This document shows, piece by piece, positions 1-10,928 of a stretch of 42,405 bases of DNA. The notes below the pieces were generated by a model. That model saw only the letters and a list, made by a program, of their open reading frames with translations, had not been told where the DNA came from and did not search any database. Positions within the stretch are counted from its first letter, which is position 1, and each line of letters opens with the position of its first letter. The DNA is from Rivihabitans pingtungensis. Lineage in GTDB: Bacteria; Pseudomonadota; Gammaproteobacteria; Burkholderiales; Aquaspirillaceae. The translations under genes and the position numbers were made by a program. The stretch is taken from assembly GCF_003201855.1 (NCBI RefSeq), contig NZ_QJKI01000029.1:1-42405 (forward strand). The letters are read 5' to 3'.

Positions 1-138
1 GATGAAGAAACGTTGCGACGCGAGGTTGAGGCCAATGTGCGTGAACGCAACGCCAAAGCCATCCCCATCAAGTGGAAGTTCTCCACTCAGGATGCCCGAC
101 GTAAGCTTGCTCGTCTTTATCCTCGCGTTTCAACGTGA
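1..138 (+). pseudogene. IS630-family transposase, C-terminal end (partial at window edge)
   Basis: Reading in frame from the first base gives 45 residues ending at a TGA at 136-138. The end contains IKWKFSTQDARRKLARLYP, which resembles the C-terminus of IS630-type DDE transposases, where a KWxFTTxDAR-KL-LYP pattern follows the last catalytic acidic residue. Only the tail lies in the window, so it cannot be decided whether the element is intact or a remnant. The sequence just after the stop should contain the right inverted repeat, but the other end is not visible. Confidence 0.6.
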
Positions 139-225
139 CTGGCTACTAGATTTTTTCGGCCTGACGATCCAGACAGGCTGCACCAGTGTGTTTCCGCGCC
201 GGCGCAATGCCGGAACGTGTCTTGT

Positions 226-259
226 CCGCCCATGGCTCCCCGGCCTGGGCGGTTTTTTT
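226..259 (+). terminator. Rho-independent terminator, rightward
   Basis: A 7-bp stem CCGCCCA/TGGGCGG (226-232 with 246-252) is followed by seven T residues. The T-run lies on the right, so it ends rightward transcription coming from the insertion sequence or from a gene beyond the left edge. It also protects the convergent gene ending at 264. Confidence 0.65.
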
Positions 260-263
260 ATGC

Positions 264-1820
264 TTACACGCCCAGCGGCGGGAAGGCCGGCACGCCACCC
301 AGCACATAGGCCGGCCGGGGTGTTCTGGCATCCGGGGCCGGGGCGGCCAGGGTCAGGCGGGCGTGTTCACCCTCGATATGCAGCTCGCGCACATGCCAGC
401 CACTGTCGCCGCCGCCCAGATTGAACAAGCGCAACACCTGGGCACGGGCTGGCGCGCCTGTTGGCAACTCGGCGCGCAGGCGTGCGGTGTCCACCCGATC
501 CAACGTCAGCGTCAGTGTGGGTTGCTGGCTGATCACCCAGTGATCCAGCCGGGAAAACGCCATGCCCTGGCCAAACAGGTAATTGAGGTCAAAATCCGGG
601 TTGACCAGCTTCAGGCTGCTGACTGGCTGCCAGGTGAGGTCCAGCACTTCACGCAGAATTTCACGCGCATACCAGCCCTGACGCGCCTGGGCATCCAGCG
701 CCAGCGGGCGCGGGCGCAGGGCGCATACGCCAGACCAGTCCAGTGTCAGGCTGACCCGGCTGTCGGCTCGCACATAGCGCGAGAGGTCCAGTTCGTGCTG
801 TTCGCCCGCGTGCAGGGTGAGCACATCGGCCACACGCAGACAGAAAGGCATGCCGCTGCCCAGACCAACGGTGACCACCTCGCCAGTAAAATCACTCAGC
901 CGCAGCGGCAGGCTGACTTGCTGGTGGGTGTCGCACAGCTGGGTCCACAGGGTGGCCGGTGGGGTATCCAGCTGATACGCCGGCTGGTGGCCGCCAGCCG
1001 CCAGGGCGGCGCCGCCGTTGTCGGCGTTGGCCTGCTGGGTGTGGCTCAGCGCCGCGTCCAGTCGCGCCTGCGCCAGACCACGCCAGCGGCGCAGCGCATA
1101 GCTTTCGCCCGCCCGGGCGCGATAGCCGGCCAGTGCGTCGATCAAGGCCGCGTGGCTGTCCGGCAGGGCTTCTGGCGCGCCAAACCGGCGGCAGAGCTGG
1201 TCGAACACGGCTTGCAAGGCATCGTCTGCTGGCCAGATGATGGCCGGGCGCAGGCTGGCGCTGGCGGCCAGCACGGCAGATAGCGTATCGCTGGCCTGGC
1301 TTTCTTCGCGACGCAGAATGGCGCGGTCTTGTTCGCTCCACACAAAGGCGATGCCGCGCAGAATATGCTGGTACAGCGCAGAAAACCGCTCGCTGGACAA
1401 GGTCAGCTGGCTATTGCCGGCCATCGTCAGCAGGCTGTCCAGCGTGCTGAGCCCGCCCTTGCGCCAGCCCCTCGCCTCGGTCAGCGGCATCGGCAGGCCG
1501 GCGGGCGCGCTGACCAGACGGAAAGTGCCATGCAGGGTGTCGTGCAGCAGATGGCTGACCCGGCGCTCCAGCTCATGAATGGCGGCTTGCTGGCCTGGGG
1601 ACAGCGTGCTGGCTGCCAGCAGATGGCTGGTTTCGATCATGATGGCTTGTGTCTGGCAGTGCGGCAGCGCCGGCACGGCCACTTCCGGGCGACTGTGTGA
1701 CCACTGGGCGTGGGCATGGGCAATGGCTTCGGCGGCACAGGCGGTGACCACGGTTTCGGCATAATCCCAGGCGGGGGCGGTGGTGGCTGGGTGGCGGAGG
1801 TAGACGCGAAAAATCGGCAT
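264..1820 (-). CDS. Conserved-looking protein of unknown function, 518 aa
   Basis: The reading frame is long, GC-rich and well coded. Its ATG at 1820 is preceded by AAGGA eight bases upstream. I do not recognise a family. The protein has no signal peptide and no membrane segment. The N-terminal 60 residues (MPIFRVYLRHPA...) look like a small alpha/beta unit, the middle is helical and Ala-rich, and the C-terminal 230 residues look beta-rich (alternating LTLTLDRVDTARL-type strands). The tail reads YVLGGVPAFPPLGV. It is the last gene of a leftward set (activator, racemase-like protein, this gene). The 5' gap holds two copies of the same palindrome that lies upstream of the racemase-like gene, so both are probably controlled by the adjacent sigma54 activator. 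Function unknown. Confidence 0.75.
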   Translation of the reverse strand: MPIFRVYLRHPATTAPAWDYAETVVTACAAEAIAHAHAQWSHSRPEVAVPALPHCQTQAIMIETSHLLAASTLSPGQQAAIHELERRVSHLLHDTLHGTFRLVSAPAGLPMPLTEARGWRKGGLSTLDSLLTMAGNSQLTLSSERFSALYQHILRGIAFVWSEQDRAILRREESQASDTLSAVLAASASLRPAIIWPADDALQAVFDQLCRRFGAPEALPDSHAALIDALAGYRARAGESYALRRWRGLAQARLDAALSHTQQANADNGGAALAAGGHQPAYQLDTPPATLWTQLCDTHQQVSLPLRLSDFTGEVVTVGLGSGMPFCLRVADVLTLHAGEQHELDLSRYVRADSRVSLTLDWSGVCALRPRPLALDAQARQGWYAREILREVLDLTWQPVSSLKLVNPDFDLNYLFGQGMAFSRLDHWVISQQPTLTLTLDRVDTARLRAELPTGAPARAQVLRLFNLGGGDSGWHVRELHIEGEHARLTLAAPAPDARTPRPAYVLGGVPAFPPLGV

Positions 1821-1848
1821 GGGCCAGGTCCTTCAAACAGGCATCCGC

Positions 1849-1866
1849 GGCAAAACTCGGTGCAAA
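1849..1866 (-). promoter_or_regulatory. Weak sigma54 (-24/-12) promoter candidate for the 518-aa gene
   Basis: On the minus strand the sequence reads TTTGCACCGAGTTTTGCC. It resembles TTGGCAC-N5-TTGC, but one of the two -24 G residues is replaced and the spacer is one base too long. It lies about 30-45 bp upstream of the ATG and downstream of the palindrome pair at 1888-1935, where a sigma54 promoter would be expected. Sigma54 tolerates spacing changes poorly, so the call is tentative. Confidence 0.3.
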
Positions 1867-1887
1867 GTGGACGTTATCAGCCGGGCT

Positions 1888-1935
1888 TGGACGAAAACGC
1901 CCGGCTTTTACAGGGGGAATGGACGAAAACGTCCA
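1888..1935. promoter_or_regulatory. Tandem activator-binding palindromes (pair 1)
   Basis: Two sites of the form TGGACG-AAAA-CGYCCR occur: TGGACGAAAACGCCCG at 1888-1903 and the perfect 16-bp palindrome TGGACGAAAACGTCCA at 1920-1935. Their starts are 32 bp apart, about three helical turns. An extra half-site TGGACG lies at 1868-1873. The same motif recurs at 2896 and 2929. Both sites can also fold as short hairpins followed by T residues on the plus strand (to 1909 and 1941), but no rightward gene ends here. Recurrence at a second promoter makes an upstream activating sequence the better reading. Confidence 0.55.
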
Positions 1936-1994
1936 TTTTTTGCCAGTTTTGACGCCAGCGTCAGTGTATATTGCGCAAAGCATGCCAGCCTGAT

Positions 1995-2723
1995 TCAGCT
2001 GGGCAATTTTACCTTGGTGTAAGTCAGCCGGCCGGGGCGCAGGCCCATGCGGGTCAGCGCCAGTAAAAAGCCAAAACCGGCCTGATTGGGGTCGATGACC
2101 GGCACATACACGCCCAGGATGTCTTCCAGCAGTTCGCTGACGCGCCGCGCTACCTGAATCAGCCCGGTGTGGCCCAGCACGATGGCTTCGGCGCCATCCT
2201 CTTTGACCGCGCGCAGAGCCTGTTCCAGCGCCTTGTTGACCACCAGTTCGGTGTGGTTCAGGTCGTCCGGGCTGCAATTGAGCTGGCGCACCGAGGCCAG
2301 CGCGCCATCCACGCCATAGGCGCGGGCATGGCTGCGCTGCATGGCCACTGTGCTTTGCGACAGGGTGAGGATGGAAAACCGCCCGCTCAGGCCCAAGGCG
2401 GTGAACACCGCCGGCACAAAACCGCCAGCTACGGGTATATCGACCACCTCGCGGGCGGCCTCGACGCCACACATGTCAAAGTCTGCCACCCACAGGCCAT
2501 CGTAGCCTTCCTCGGCCAGCTCGCGCGCCAGCCGCACCACGGCCATGCCGTTTTCTTGCCAGTCGGTGCGGTTTTCCACGCACGGGCTGCCTTCGCGGAT
2601 ATGCCGGATATCGACCAGTACATCAGGCGGCGTCACGGGCCGCAGCGCCTCCAGCAGCGGAGGGGTATCGGTGCGTGAATGGGCGGGGGCGATGACGCAA
2701 ATGCGGATCGGGGGCATGCTCAT
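1995..2723 (-). CDS. Asp/Glu racemase-superfamily protein (hydantoin-racemase-like), catalytic cysteines replaced
   Basis: This 242-aa cytosolic protein resembles hydantoin racemases of the Asp/Glu racemase superfamily in length and layout (RICVIAPAHS near the N-terminus, GLWVADFDMCGVEAARE around residues 77-91, IVLGHTGL at 181-188). In the family two cysteines act as acid and base, in ACFxDPG and LGCTGM-type motifs. Here the first is Asp81 (ADFDMCG, with a Cys shifted to 85) and the second is His185 (GHTGL). Classical two-cysteine racemisation is therefore unlikely; an isomerase, decarboxylase or other activity is possible. The start at 2723 has GGAG nine bases upstream; a longer frame to 2912 would read through the sigma54 promoter and is rejected. 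The gene lies directly downstream of a sigma54 activator gene and its binding sites, so it is probably its main target. Confidence 0.7.
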   Translation of the reverse strand: MSMPPIRICVIAPAHSRTDTPPLLEALRPVTPPDVLVDIRHIREGSPCVENRTDWQENGMAVVRLARELAEEGYDGLWVADFDMCGVEAAREVVDIPVAGGFVPAVFTALGLSGRFSILTLSQSTVAMQRSHARAYGVDGALASVRQLNCSPDDLNHTELVVNKALEQALRAVKEDGAEAIVLGHTGLIQVARRVSELLEDILGVYVPVIDPNQAGFGFLLALTRMGLRPGRLTYTKVKLPS

Positions 2724-2824
2724 GAATCGGGGCTCCGGTAAAAAGGCAGCAAGAGTCCGGACGGGTGTTGTCCCGGGCGCAGACAAGGTACGCCGGGCCA
2801 GCTGGCCGGTAACGGTTTTGGCTA

Positions 2825-2841
2825 TTGCAACTCGCGTGCCA
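2825..2841 (-). promoter_or_regulatory. Sigma54 promoter of the racemase-like gene
   Basis: On the minus strand TGGCACG-CGAG-TTGCA matches the -24/-12 consensus (TGGCACG-N4-TTGCW) at every fixed position, with the correct GG-to-GC spacing. Transcription should start near 2815, about 90 bp before the ATG at 2723. Two activator palindromes lie centred about 90 and 120 bp upstream of that start, a normal distance for enhancer-binding proteins. Confidence 0.85.
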
Positions 2842-2895
2842 TTTGCATACAGGCTTGTTTTGCAACAGATTGGCCTGTCCGGCAAGTCATGCCTG

Positions 2896-2944
2896 TGGAC
2901 GAAAGCGCCCATTTATCCGCCGGCATGCTGGACGATTTCGTCCG
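2896..2944. promoter_or_regulatory. Tandem activator-binding palindromes (pair 2)
   Basis: TGGACG-AAAG-CGCCCA at 2896-2911 and TGGACG-ATTT-CGTCCG at 2929-2944 are 33 bp apart and sit upstream of the sigma54 promoter at 2825-2841. With the pair at 1888-1935 they define TGGACG-N4-CGYCCR. The likely ligand is the Fis-type helix-turn-helix of the activator encoded at 3004-5247. Confidence 0.6.
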
Positions 2945-3003
2945 CCGCGATACCAGGATGGCCATGGCCGAGATATGGTTTCTGCCTTTGCTTGATCTGG
3001 GAA

Positions 3004-5243
<2,240 letters not shown>

Positions 5244-5247
<4 letters not shown>

Positions 5248-5303
5248 GCGGGCAGACATGGCAACAACACGGAAAAGGCAAGGGGGCGCATCGACAACAG
5301 CAT
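5244..5303 (-). CDS. Possible 19-aa leader peptide coupled to the activator gene
   Basis: The frame starts at an ATG at 5303 with AGGAG nine bases upstream, the best ribosome site in this region. It encodes MLLSMRPLAFSVLLPCLPA and stops with a TGA that overlaps the ATG of the activator at 5247. It may serve only to deliver ribosomes to that start. The sequence is hydrophobic but too short to judge as a functional peptide. Confidence 0.35.
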
Positions 5304-5431
5304 GGCCAGGGTCTCCTGAAGCAAGCACATCGCCACCGCCAGGTGGGCGACAGCAGGCCGGGGCGCGGCGCGCCCCGGCGGCCGAGAATCATACGTCAGC
5401 CGTGCCTGATCTGGAATGACAGGTGATAACA

Positions 5432-5448
5432 GCCCGGCACTGCCGGGC
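5432..5448 (-). terminator. Hairpin, possible weak terminator after the TSUP gene
   Basis: A perfect 7-bp stem GCCCGGC/GCCGGGC with a 3-nt loop lies 60 bp past the stop of the leftward permease gene, followed on the minus strand by TGTTATC rather than a true T-run. A second, stronger stem (10 bp, GCCGGGGCGC/GCGCCCCGGC) lies at 5357-5379 with no T-run. Either could slow polymerase before the activator gene. Confidence 0.3.
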
Positions 5449-5507
5449 GGCAGCCGGTTTTGGACTTGGCTGGCGTGGTCTGGCGGCGCAGGCCGGGCAA
5501 GCGCAAC

Positions 5508-6254
5508 TCACAGATACGCCCGCCAGAAGAAATACCCGCTCATCACCAGGCCAAAACCCACCACGCCGGCGCGCAGCCAGTGTTGCGGCAGGTGGTTCAT
5601 CACCCGCCCGCCGGCGTAGCCGCCCAGTACATAACCCAGCGCCAGCGGCGGGATGTGTTCCCACACCGCCAGGCCAGCGGCCAGCAGCACGATCACCGAG
5701 GCGGTGTTGAGCACCAGCGACAGAAAGATTTTCAGGGCGTTCTGGGTGAATAGTGAGGGAATCCCACACAGGCTGAACAGCGTCATCATCATCACGCCCA
5801 TGCCGCCGCCAAAAAAACCGCCATACACGCTGACCAGCCAGCTGCCCACCGCCAGCCAGCGGCGGTTGACGGCGTGGTGGTCGCGGCCCAGCCAGGCCAG
5901 CAGCGCGCGGCCCTGCCAGAACAACAGCGTGGCCAGCAACAACAGCCAGGGCACCAGATAACTGAACACTTGCGCCGACATCACCTTGAGCAGCGCCGCG
6001 CCAGTGACGCCGCCGGCCACGCCAGTGATCAGCAGCAGGCGCAGCCCGCCGGCGTGGGCCAGCTCGCGGCGCATGGCGAATGCCGCCGAGGCGTAGCCCG
6101 GCCAGGAGGCGATATTGGCGGTGGCGTTGGCCGCCACTGGCGGCACGCCCAGCGCCACCAGCGCCGGAAAGGTAAACAACAGGCCGCCGCCGGCTAAGGC
6201 GTTGACCACGCCGGCCAGCAGGGCGGCGGCAAACAGGGCCAGGGCAAGCAGCAT
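5508..6254 (-). CDS. TSUP-family (TauE/SafE) membrane permease
   Basis: This 248-aa inner-membrane protein has about eight hydrophobic segments and the two-fold family layout. The first half starts with LLAGVVNALAGGGLLFTFPAL (residues about 13-33) and the second has SVYGGFFGGGMGVMMMTLF (about 160-178). The glycine-rich loop and following GxG pattern in each half are typical of the sulfite/sulfonate-exporter superfamily. The substrate cannot be told; members move sulfite, sulfoacetate or other small organic anions. The start at 6254 has GGAG upstream. The gene is 54 bp downstream of a chemoreceptor in the same orientation and may share its transcript. Confidence 0.85.
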   Translation of the reverse strand: MLLALALFAAALLAGVVNALAGGGLLFTFPALVALGVPPVAANATANIASWPGYASAAFAMRRELAHAGGLRLLLITGVAGGVTGAALLKVMSAQVFSYLVPWLLLLATLLFWQGRALLAWLGRDHHAVNRRWLAVGSWLVSVYGGFFGGGMGVMMMTLFSLCGIPSLFTQNALKIFLSLVLNTASVIVLLAAGLAVWEHIPPLALGYVLGGYAGGRVMNHLPQHWLRAGVVGFGLVMSGYFFWRAYL

Positions 6255-6308
6255 GGCGGGCTCCGCAGTCAGGCCGGGCGGACCGATTCCGCCGTGGCTG
6301 GCGCAGAA

Positions 6309-7919
6309 TTATACCGTGTAGTGGCCCAGGGTATCGCGTTGCTGGCTGGTCAGTTTTTCCAGCGAGTCGGCGGCTTGCGCGGCGTTGCCGGCGGCGCCGC
6401 TGGCGGTTTGCGCCATGCGGGCGATGCGCTCGACCTGTTCGGCGATGCTGGAGCTGGCCTGGCTTTGTTCGCGGATGGCCGCCGAGATTTCGTTGACCAT
6501 GGTCACCGTGTTGGCCGAAGCCTCGCCGATTTCGCGGATGGCGTGGTCGGCATGGTCGGCGCGGTCCACGCCGGTGGTGGCCAGTTGCTCGGCCGACTGG
6601 ATAAATTCAGATGCCTGACGCGAGCATTGGCTCATGCTGTCGACAATCACGCTGATTTCCTGGGTGGAACTGGTGGTGCGCTCGGCCAGCTTGCGCACTT
6701 CGTCGGCCACCACAGCAAAGCCGCGGCCTTGTTCGCCAGCGCGGGCGGCTTCGATGGCGGCGTTCAGCGCCAGCAGATTGGTCTGGTCGGCCACGTCGCG
6801 GATCATCTGCACCACATCGCCCACCTTGGCGCTGTGAGTGGTCAGCTCGTGAATGCTGGTCGAGACGGTGTTGACCGCCTGCGAGATGTCGCGGATATCC
6901 TGAATGGTTTCGCCAATCACCCGCGAGCCGTCGCGCGCCAGCTGGCCGGAGCGGTTGGCCAGGCTCAGTGTTTCATTGGCGCGGTCGGCCACATGGTTGA
7001 TGCTGACGGTGAGTTCTTCCACGGCAGCAGCCACTTGCGAGGAGGCGTCGCTTTGCATGCTGGCCGAGTCGGACAATTGCTCGGCGCTGTCGGCAATCTG
7101 GCTGGCAGCCTGCGAGACTTCGCTGGCGCCGTGCTTGAGCGTGCGCAGATTGGTTTGCAGGCGCTCCAGCAGGCTATTGAACGCCGTGCCGGTCTGGCCC
7201 ATTTCGTCCATGCGCAAGATGGCGGCGCGGCGGGTGAAGTTGAGGCTCTCGGCCACTTCGCTGGAGGTGTCGCGGATGCCGCGCACGCCTTGGCCGACGG
7301 CGCGTTGCAGCGAAACGGCGAGCCATAGGTTGAGCGCCAGCGCCGCCGCCATCACCCCGGCCGCCAGCCATTGCGCACGCGCGGTGGCGGCATCGCCTTG
7401 TTGGCCCAGCTGCTGGGCCAGTTGCTGGTTGTATTTCATCAATTTATCCAGCGCCGCGTCGGCCAAGGCGCCATGTCCGCCGTGCAGCACTTGTTCGGCG
7501 GCGGCGTCGCGCTGGCCGCTTTTGAGCTGGGCCAGCGCCTGATTGGCCATGTCCAGATAGGCATTGGCGGTGCGTCGGGCTTCGCCGTGCAACTGACGAT
7601 CGGTGTCGTCAGAAATCATGCTTTTTTCGTATTCATCCAGCGCGGCTTTCATTTCCGCGGCGGCTTTGTGCTCTTCAGCTTCCAGCGTCGTCAACTTGGC
7701 TGTGTGGGTTTCCAGCATGGCCTTGTGCAGCACGATGCGCTGTTCGTCCAGTGCGCGCTGGCTGCGATTGATCACGCTCAGGCTGGGCATGGTGTTGTCC
7801 AGCAAGTAGTTGAAACGGTCGTGTGAACTGTTGAGTTGCAGCAAGCCGCCGCCGCCAATCACCAACAGCGAGATCAGCACCACAATTTGAGAAAACACCA
7901 AACGTTGCATGATGGACAT
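6309..7919 (-). CDS. Methyl-accepting chemotaxis protein with 4-helix-bundle sensor
   Basis: This 536-aa receptor has TM1 at residues about 6-28, a roughly 160-residue periplasmic helical region resembling 4HB_MCP sensors, TM2 at about 185-205, a linker where HAMP is expected, and a long signalling coiled coil. The hairpin tip is clear ([20 protein letters not shown], continuing to [15 protein letters not shown]), which binds CheA/CheW. The protein ends in DTLGHYTV and lacks a C-terminal CheR/CheB pentapeptide tether. The start at 7919 is preferred over 7928 because AAGGAG lies eight bases before it. The ligand is unknown. The permease gene just downstream may point to a shared substrate, but that is only inference. 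Confidence 0.92.
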   Translation of the reverse strand: MSIMQRLVFSQIVVLISLLVIGGGGLLQLNSSHDRFNYLLDNTMPSLSVINRSQRALDEQRIVLHKAMLETHTAKLTTLEAEEHKAAAEMKAALDEYEKSMISDDTDRQLHGEARRTANAYLDMANQALAQLKSGQRDAAAEQVLHGGHGALADAALDKLMKYNQQLAQQLGQQGDAATARAQWLAAGVMAAALALNLWLAVSLQRAVGQGVRGIRDTSSEVAESLNFTRRAAILRMDEMGQTGTAFNSLLERLQTNLRTLKHGASEVSQAASQIADSAEQLSDSASMQSDASSQVAAAVEELTVSINHVADRANETLSLANRSGQLARDGSRVIGETIQDIRDISQAVNTVSTSIHELTTHSAKVGDVVQMIRDVADQTNLLALNAAIEAARAGEQGRGFAVVADEVRKLAERTTSSTQEISVIVDSMSQCSRQASEFIQSAEQLATTGVDRADHADHAIREIGEASANTVTMVNEISAAIREQSQASSSIAEQVERIARMAQTASGAAGNAAQAADSLEKLTSQQRDTLGHYTV

Positions 7920-8126
7920 GCGCCACACTCCTTAAAAGAGGTTATTGGCGCGTGGGGGGCGCCGTTGCAGAGTTGTCAGATCTCAGGATGGCAAACATTC
8001 AGAACGTGTCAGCGGCATGGGTGGCGATGAGGTCCGGGGGGCTCTCGGGATGGGCTGACGACGCCCGAAAATGGCTGCATCCGGGTAGAATATCGGATTG
8101 TGCCCGACTTTGATTTGACATAATCC

Positions 8127-8690
8127 ATGGCTGACGAAAAAAAACCCGAAGACAAGAAAGATCCCTGGCTGAATTATCTGGCGCTGACCACGGTAATCTT
8201 TGCCGTATGCGCCACGCTGTCCACCTTCAAGGGCGGCGGTTATTCCACCCGCAGCGTGATCAGTCAGGCGCAGGCCTCGGATCAGTGGGCCTACTATCAG
8301 GCCAAGAGCATCAAGGCCAATCTGTACCAAATCCAGCGCGAACGCCTGCAACTCGAGTTCGACACCCTGCCGGCCGACGCCCCAGCAAGTAAACGCGCCG
8401 CCTATCAGGCCAAGCTGGACGACTACAGCGCCAAGATCAAGAAATACGACGCCGAAAAAGAAGACATCCAGCGCACCGCCCACGAGCTGGAAGCCAAGCG
8501 TGACGACGCCCAGCGTCATGGTCAGCCAATGGGGCTGGCGGTGATTTTTTTGCAAATCGCCATCTTGCTGTCGTCGGTGGCCGGCCTGTTCAAGCGCCGT
8601 GAGCTGTGGCTGTGCGCGCTGCCGCTGGGGCTGCTTGGCCTGGTGTTGTTCGCCAACGGCTTTTTGCTGTTCCTGCCGCCCTTGCTGTAG
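8127..8690 (+). CDS. DUF4337-like membrane protein
   Basis: This 187-aa protein has a charged N-terminus (MADEKKPEDKKDPWLN), one membrane segment at about residues 16-33, and a long charged coiled coil (about 45-130, with QASDQWAYYQAKSIKANLYQ). Two C-terminal membrane segments follow (about 138-155 and 162-185). The WAYYQAKSIK motif and this layout match the DUF4337 family, whose function is unknown. It is a single gene divergent from the chemoreceptor. Confidence 0.8.
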   Translation: MADEKKPEDKKDPWLNYLALTTVIFAVCATLSTFKGGGYSTRSVISQAQASDQWAYYQAKSIKANLYQIQRERLQLEFDTLPADAPASKRAAYQAKLDDYSAKIKKYDAEKEDIQRTAHELEAKRDDAQRHGQPMGLAVIFLQIAILLSSVAGLFKRRELWLCALPLGLLGLVLFANGFLLFLPPLL

Positions 8691-8732
8691 CCGCAGCGGC
8701 GGTTTACAGTGTTCGTTTGCCTGCTGGCGGCG

Positions 8733-8912
8733 TCAGTGCACGCCCCATAGCCAGTAGGCGGCCACAAACAGCGCCGAGCTGATGAGCAGCGCCTGCGCCA
8801 GCGTGGTGATCCACTCGCGCAGGCCGTGGCGCTGTTGGCGCGAAAACAGCAAGCGCACCAGCAACACCAAGACGGTGGCCAGCAAAAAGAATTTGAACAA
8901 TCGTCCGAACAT
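8733..8912 (-). CDS. Small two-helix membrane protein, 59 aa
   Basis: From the ATG at 8912 the frame encodes MFGRLFKFFLLATVLVLLVR, then a short polar linker (FSRQQRHGLREWIT) and a second hydrophobic helix ending AAYWLWGVH. An upstream ATG at 8951 is possible, but it would add residues with no membrane or motif character. It is convergent with the DUF4337 gene, 42 bp away. No function can be assigned. Confidence 0.55.
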   Translation of the reverse strand: MFGRLFKFFLLATVLVLLVRLLFSRQQRHGLREWITTLAQALLISSALFVAAYWLWGVH

Positions 8913-9100
8913 GATCCACCCAGTCAACACAGCGGTGTCGATTATGGGCATGCCGACTGCGCCGGGCAACTTGGTGCGGCGCGCACGCCACGCCATCGGC
9001 ATGCCATGCTCAAAAATATTCCATTTGCTTGAGCCATCGCCCCGGACGTGCTATTTAACTGACTTGTCTCCCGTGAGCCTAACCAGACCTGATACGCCAG

Positions 9101-10243
9101 ATGACCCCAGACCCGCATTCCGTCGGCCTTGTCACGCCGCAGACCGCCCTCTTCGACACGCCGCTGACCCTGGCCAGCGGCGCCACGCTTGAGCACTATC
9201 AACTGGTGTTTGAAACCTATGGCGAGCTGAACGCCGACGCCAGCAACGCCATCCTGATCTGCCACGCGTTGTCTGGCCACCATCATGTCGCCGGCCGCCA
9301 TCACCCGGACGATAAAGCCGCCGGCTGGTGGGACAATATGATCGGCCCCGGCAAGCCCATCGACACCTCGCGCTTTTTTGTGGTGGGCCTGAACAATCTG
9401 GGCGGCTGCCACGGCAGCACCGGGCCATCCAGCATCAACCCGGCCACCGGCCAGCCCTGGGGGGCGAGTTTTCCGGTGGTCACCGTGCCGGACTGGGTGC
9501 ACGCGCAGGCGCGGTTGGCCGACCGGCTGGGCATCGAGCGCTGGGCGGCGGTGATTGGCGGCAGCCTGGGCGGCATGCAGGCGCTGCAATGGACGCTCAC
9601 CTACCCTGATCGGGTGGCGCACGCGCTGGTGATTGCCTCGGCGCCCAAGCTCACCGCGCAGAACATCGCCTTTAACGACGTCGCCCGCCAGGCCATCCTC
9701 ACCGACCCGGATTTTCATGGCGGCGATTATTACGCGCATGGCACCGTGCCGCGCCGTGGCCTGCGCCTGGCGCGCATGCTGGGCCACATCACCTATCTGA
9801 GCGACGACGGCATGGGCGCCAAATTTGGCCGCATGCTGAAAAGCGGCGAATACCGCTATGGCTACGATGTGGAATTCGAAATCGAATCCTATCTGCGCTA
9901 TCAGGGCGACAAGTTCTCTGATTATTTTGACGCCAACACCTATTTGCTGATGACCAAGGCGCTGGATTACTTCGACCCGGCTCAGGCGTTTGCCGGCAAT
10001 CTGGCCGCGGCGCTGGGCCAGGCCAAGGCGCAGTTTCTGGTGGCCTCGTTCACCACCGACTGGCGCTTCTCGCCCGCGCGCTCGAAAGAAATCGTCAAGG
10101 CGCTGATCGACGCCAAGCGCCGGGTGTCTTACGCCGAAATCGAATCCACCCACGGCCACGACGCCTTTTTGATGACCGACGCCCCGTATGTGCGCCTGAT
10201 GCGCGCCTACCTGAACAATGTAGCCAAGGAGGTGGGCGCATGA
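9101..10243 (+). CDS. metX: Homoserine O-acyltransferase MetX
   Basis: This 380-aa alpha/beta-hydrolase-fold enzyme acylates homoserine in the first committed step of methionine synthesis. The nucleophile Ser is in [12 protein letters not shown] (about residue 150), the acid Asp in TTDWRFSP (about 320) and the His in STHGHDAFL (about 353), the standard triad. [18 protein letters not shown] is the typical family segment. MetX paired with MetW often uses succinyl-CoA rather than acetyl-CoA, so the acyl donor is left open. The start at 9101 has no strong ribosome site, but the homology begins directly after it (SVGLVTPQ). The stop overlaps metW by four bases (ATGA), so translation is coupled. 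Confidence 0.95.
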   Translation: MTPDPHSVGLVTPQTALFDTPLTLASGATLEHYQLVFETYGELNADASNAILICHALSGHHHVAGRHHPDDKAAGWWDNMIGPGKPIDTSRFFVVGLNNLGGCHGSTGPSSINPATGQPWGASFPVVTVPDWVHAQARLADRLGIERWAAVIGGSLGGMQALQWTLTYPDRVAHALVIASAPKLTAQNIAFNDVARQAILTDPDFHGGDYYAHGTVPRRGLRLARMLGHITYLSDDGMGAKFGRMLKSGEYRYGYDVEFEIESYLRYQGDKFSDYFDANTYLLMTKALDYFDPAQAFAGNLAAALGQAKAQFLVASFTTDWRFSPARSKEIVKALIDAKRRVSYAEIESTHGHDAFLMTDAPYVRLMRAYLNNVAKEVGA

Positions 10244-10821
10244 GCCTGCGCAGCGACCTGCAAAAAATCGCCAACGACATTCCCCCCGGCGCCCATGTGC
10301 TGGATCTGGGCTGCGGCGACGGCGAGCTTCTGGCCTATCTGGCCGCACGCGGCGTGTCGGGTTACGGCGTGGAAATCGACGTGGACAATGTGATTGCCTG
10401 CGTCGAGCGCGGCGTGGACGTGATCCAGGGCGACCTGGAAGCCGGCCTGGCCGGCTTTGCCGACCAGTCGTTTGACGTGGTGGTGTTGTCGCAGACCATT
10501 CAGGCGATGAAACAGACCGAGCAAATCCTGCTGGACATGCTGCGCGTCGGCCGCGAGGCGATTGTCACCTTCCCCAACTTCGGCTACTGGCAAAACCGCC
10601 TGCAAATCCTGCTGCACGGCCGCATGCCGGTGTCGGAAACCATCCCCTACGCCTGGTACGACACCCCCAACCTGCACCTGTGCATGCTGGGCGACTTTGA
10701 AGCACTGTGCGCCAAAAACGGCATCCGCGTGGTCGAGCGGGTGGTGATGGACGGCGAGCAGGAAATCACCTTCCTGCCCAATCTGCTGGGCAGCCTGGCG
10801 CTGTATCGGGTGAGTCGCTGA
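10240..10821 (+). CDS. metW: Methionine biosynthesis protein MetW
   Basis: This 193-aa class I SAM-methyltransferase-fold protein has the binding motif [12 protein letters not shown] (about residues 20-31), GYGVEID at strand 2 and the conserved [11 protein letters not shown] segment (about 108-118). MetW is almost always encoded directly after metX, as here with a 4-bp overlap, and is reported to act with MetX in the acyltransferase step. The stop is followed by about 100 bp without a gene before a convergent gene. Confidence 0.95.
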   Translation: MSLRSDLQKIANDIPPGAHVLDLGCGDGELLAYLAARGVSGYGVEIDVDNVIACVERGVDVIQGDLEAGLAGFADQSFDVVVLSQTIQAMKQTEQILLDMLRVGREAIVTFPNFGYWQNRLQILLHGRMPVSETIPYAWYDTPNLHLCMLGDFEALCAKNGIRVVERVVMDGEQEITFLPNLLGSLALYRVSR

Positions 10822-10928
10822 ACACGAAGCGCCCTAGAGTGGTTGCACAACCTTGCTGTGCTTCTCGTAGGGTTTCTTGCGCGGCTGAGCTGCTTTAGGC
10901 TTGGCGCGGCGTCAAATGCTGCGCTGAG

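Noticed and set aside
1880..1941. Two hairpins followed by T residues, read as rightward terminators
   Set aside because: No rightward gene ends here, and the same palindrome recurs at 2896-2944 in front of a sigma54 promoter, so activator sites are the better reading.
7945..7960. GCCAATAA on the minus strand before the first chemoreceptor (sigma28-like -10)
   Set aside because: The expected TAAA element 15 bases upstream reads GCAA; too weak to call.
9003..9100. Possible SAM-type riboswitch before metX
   Set aside because: The 98-bp leader shows no aptamer core that I can match to a known SAM class.
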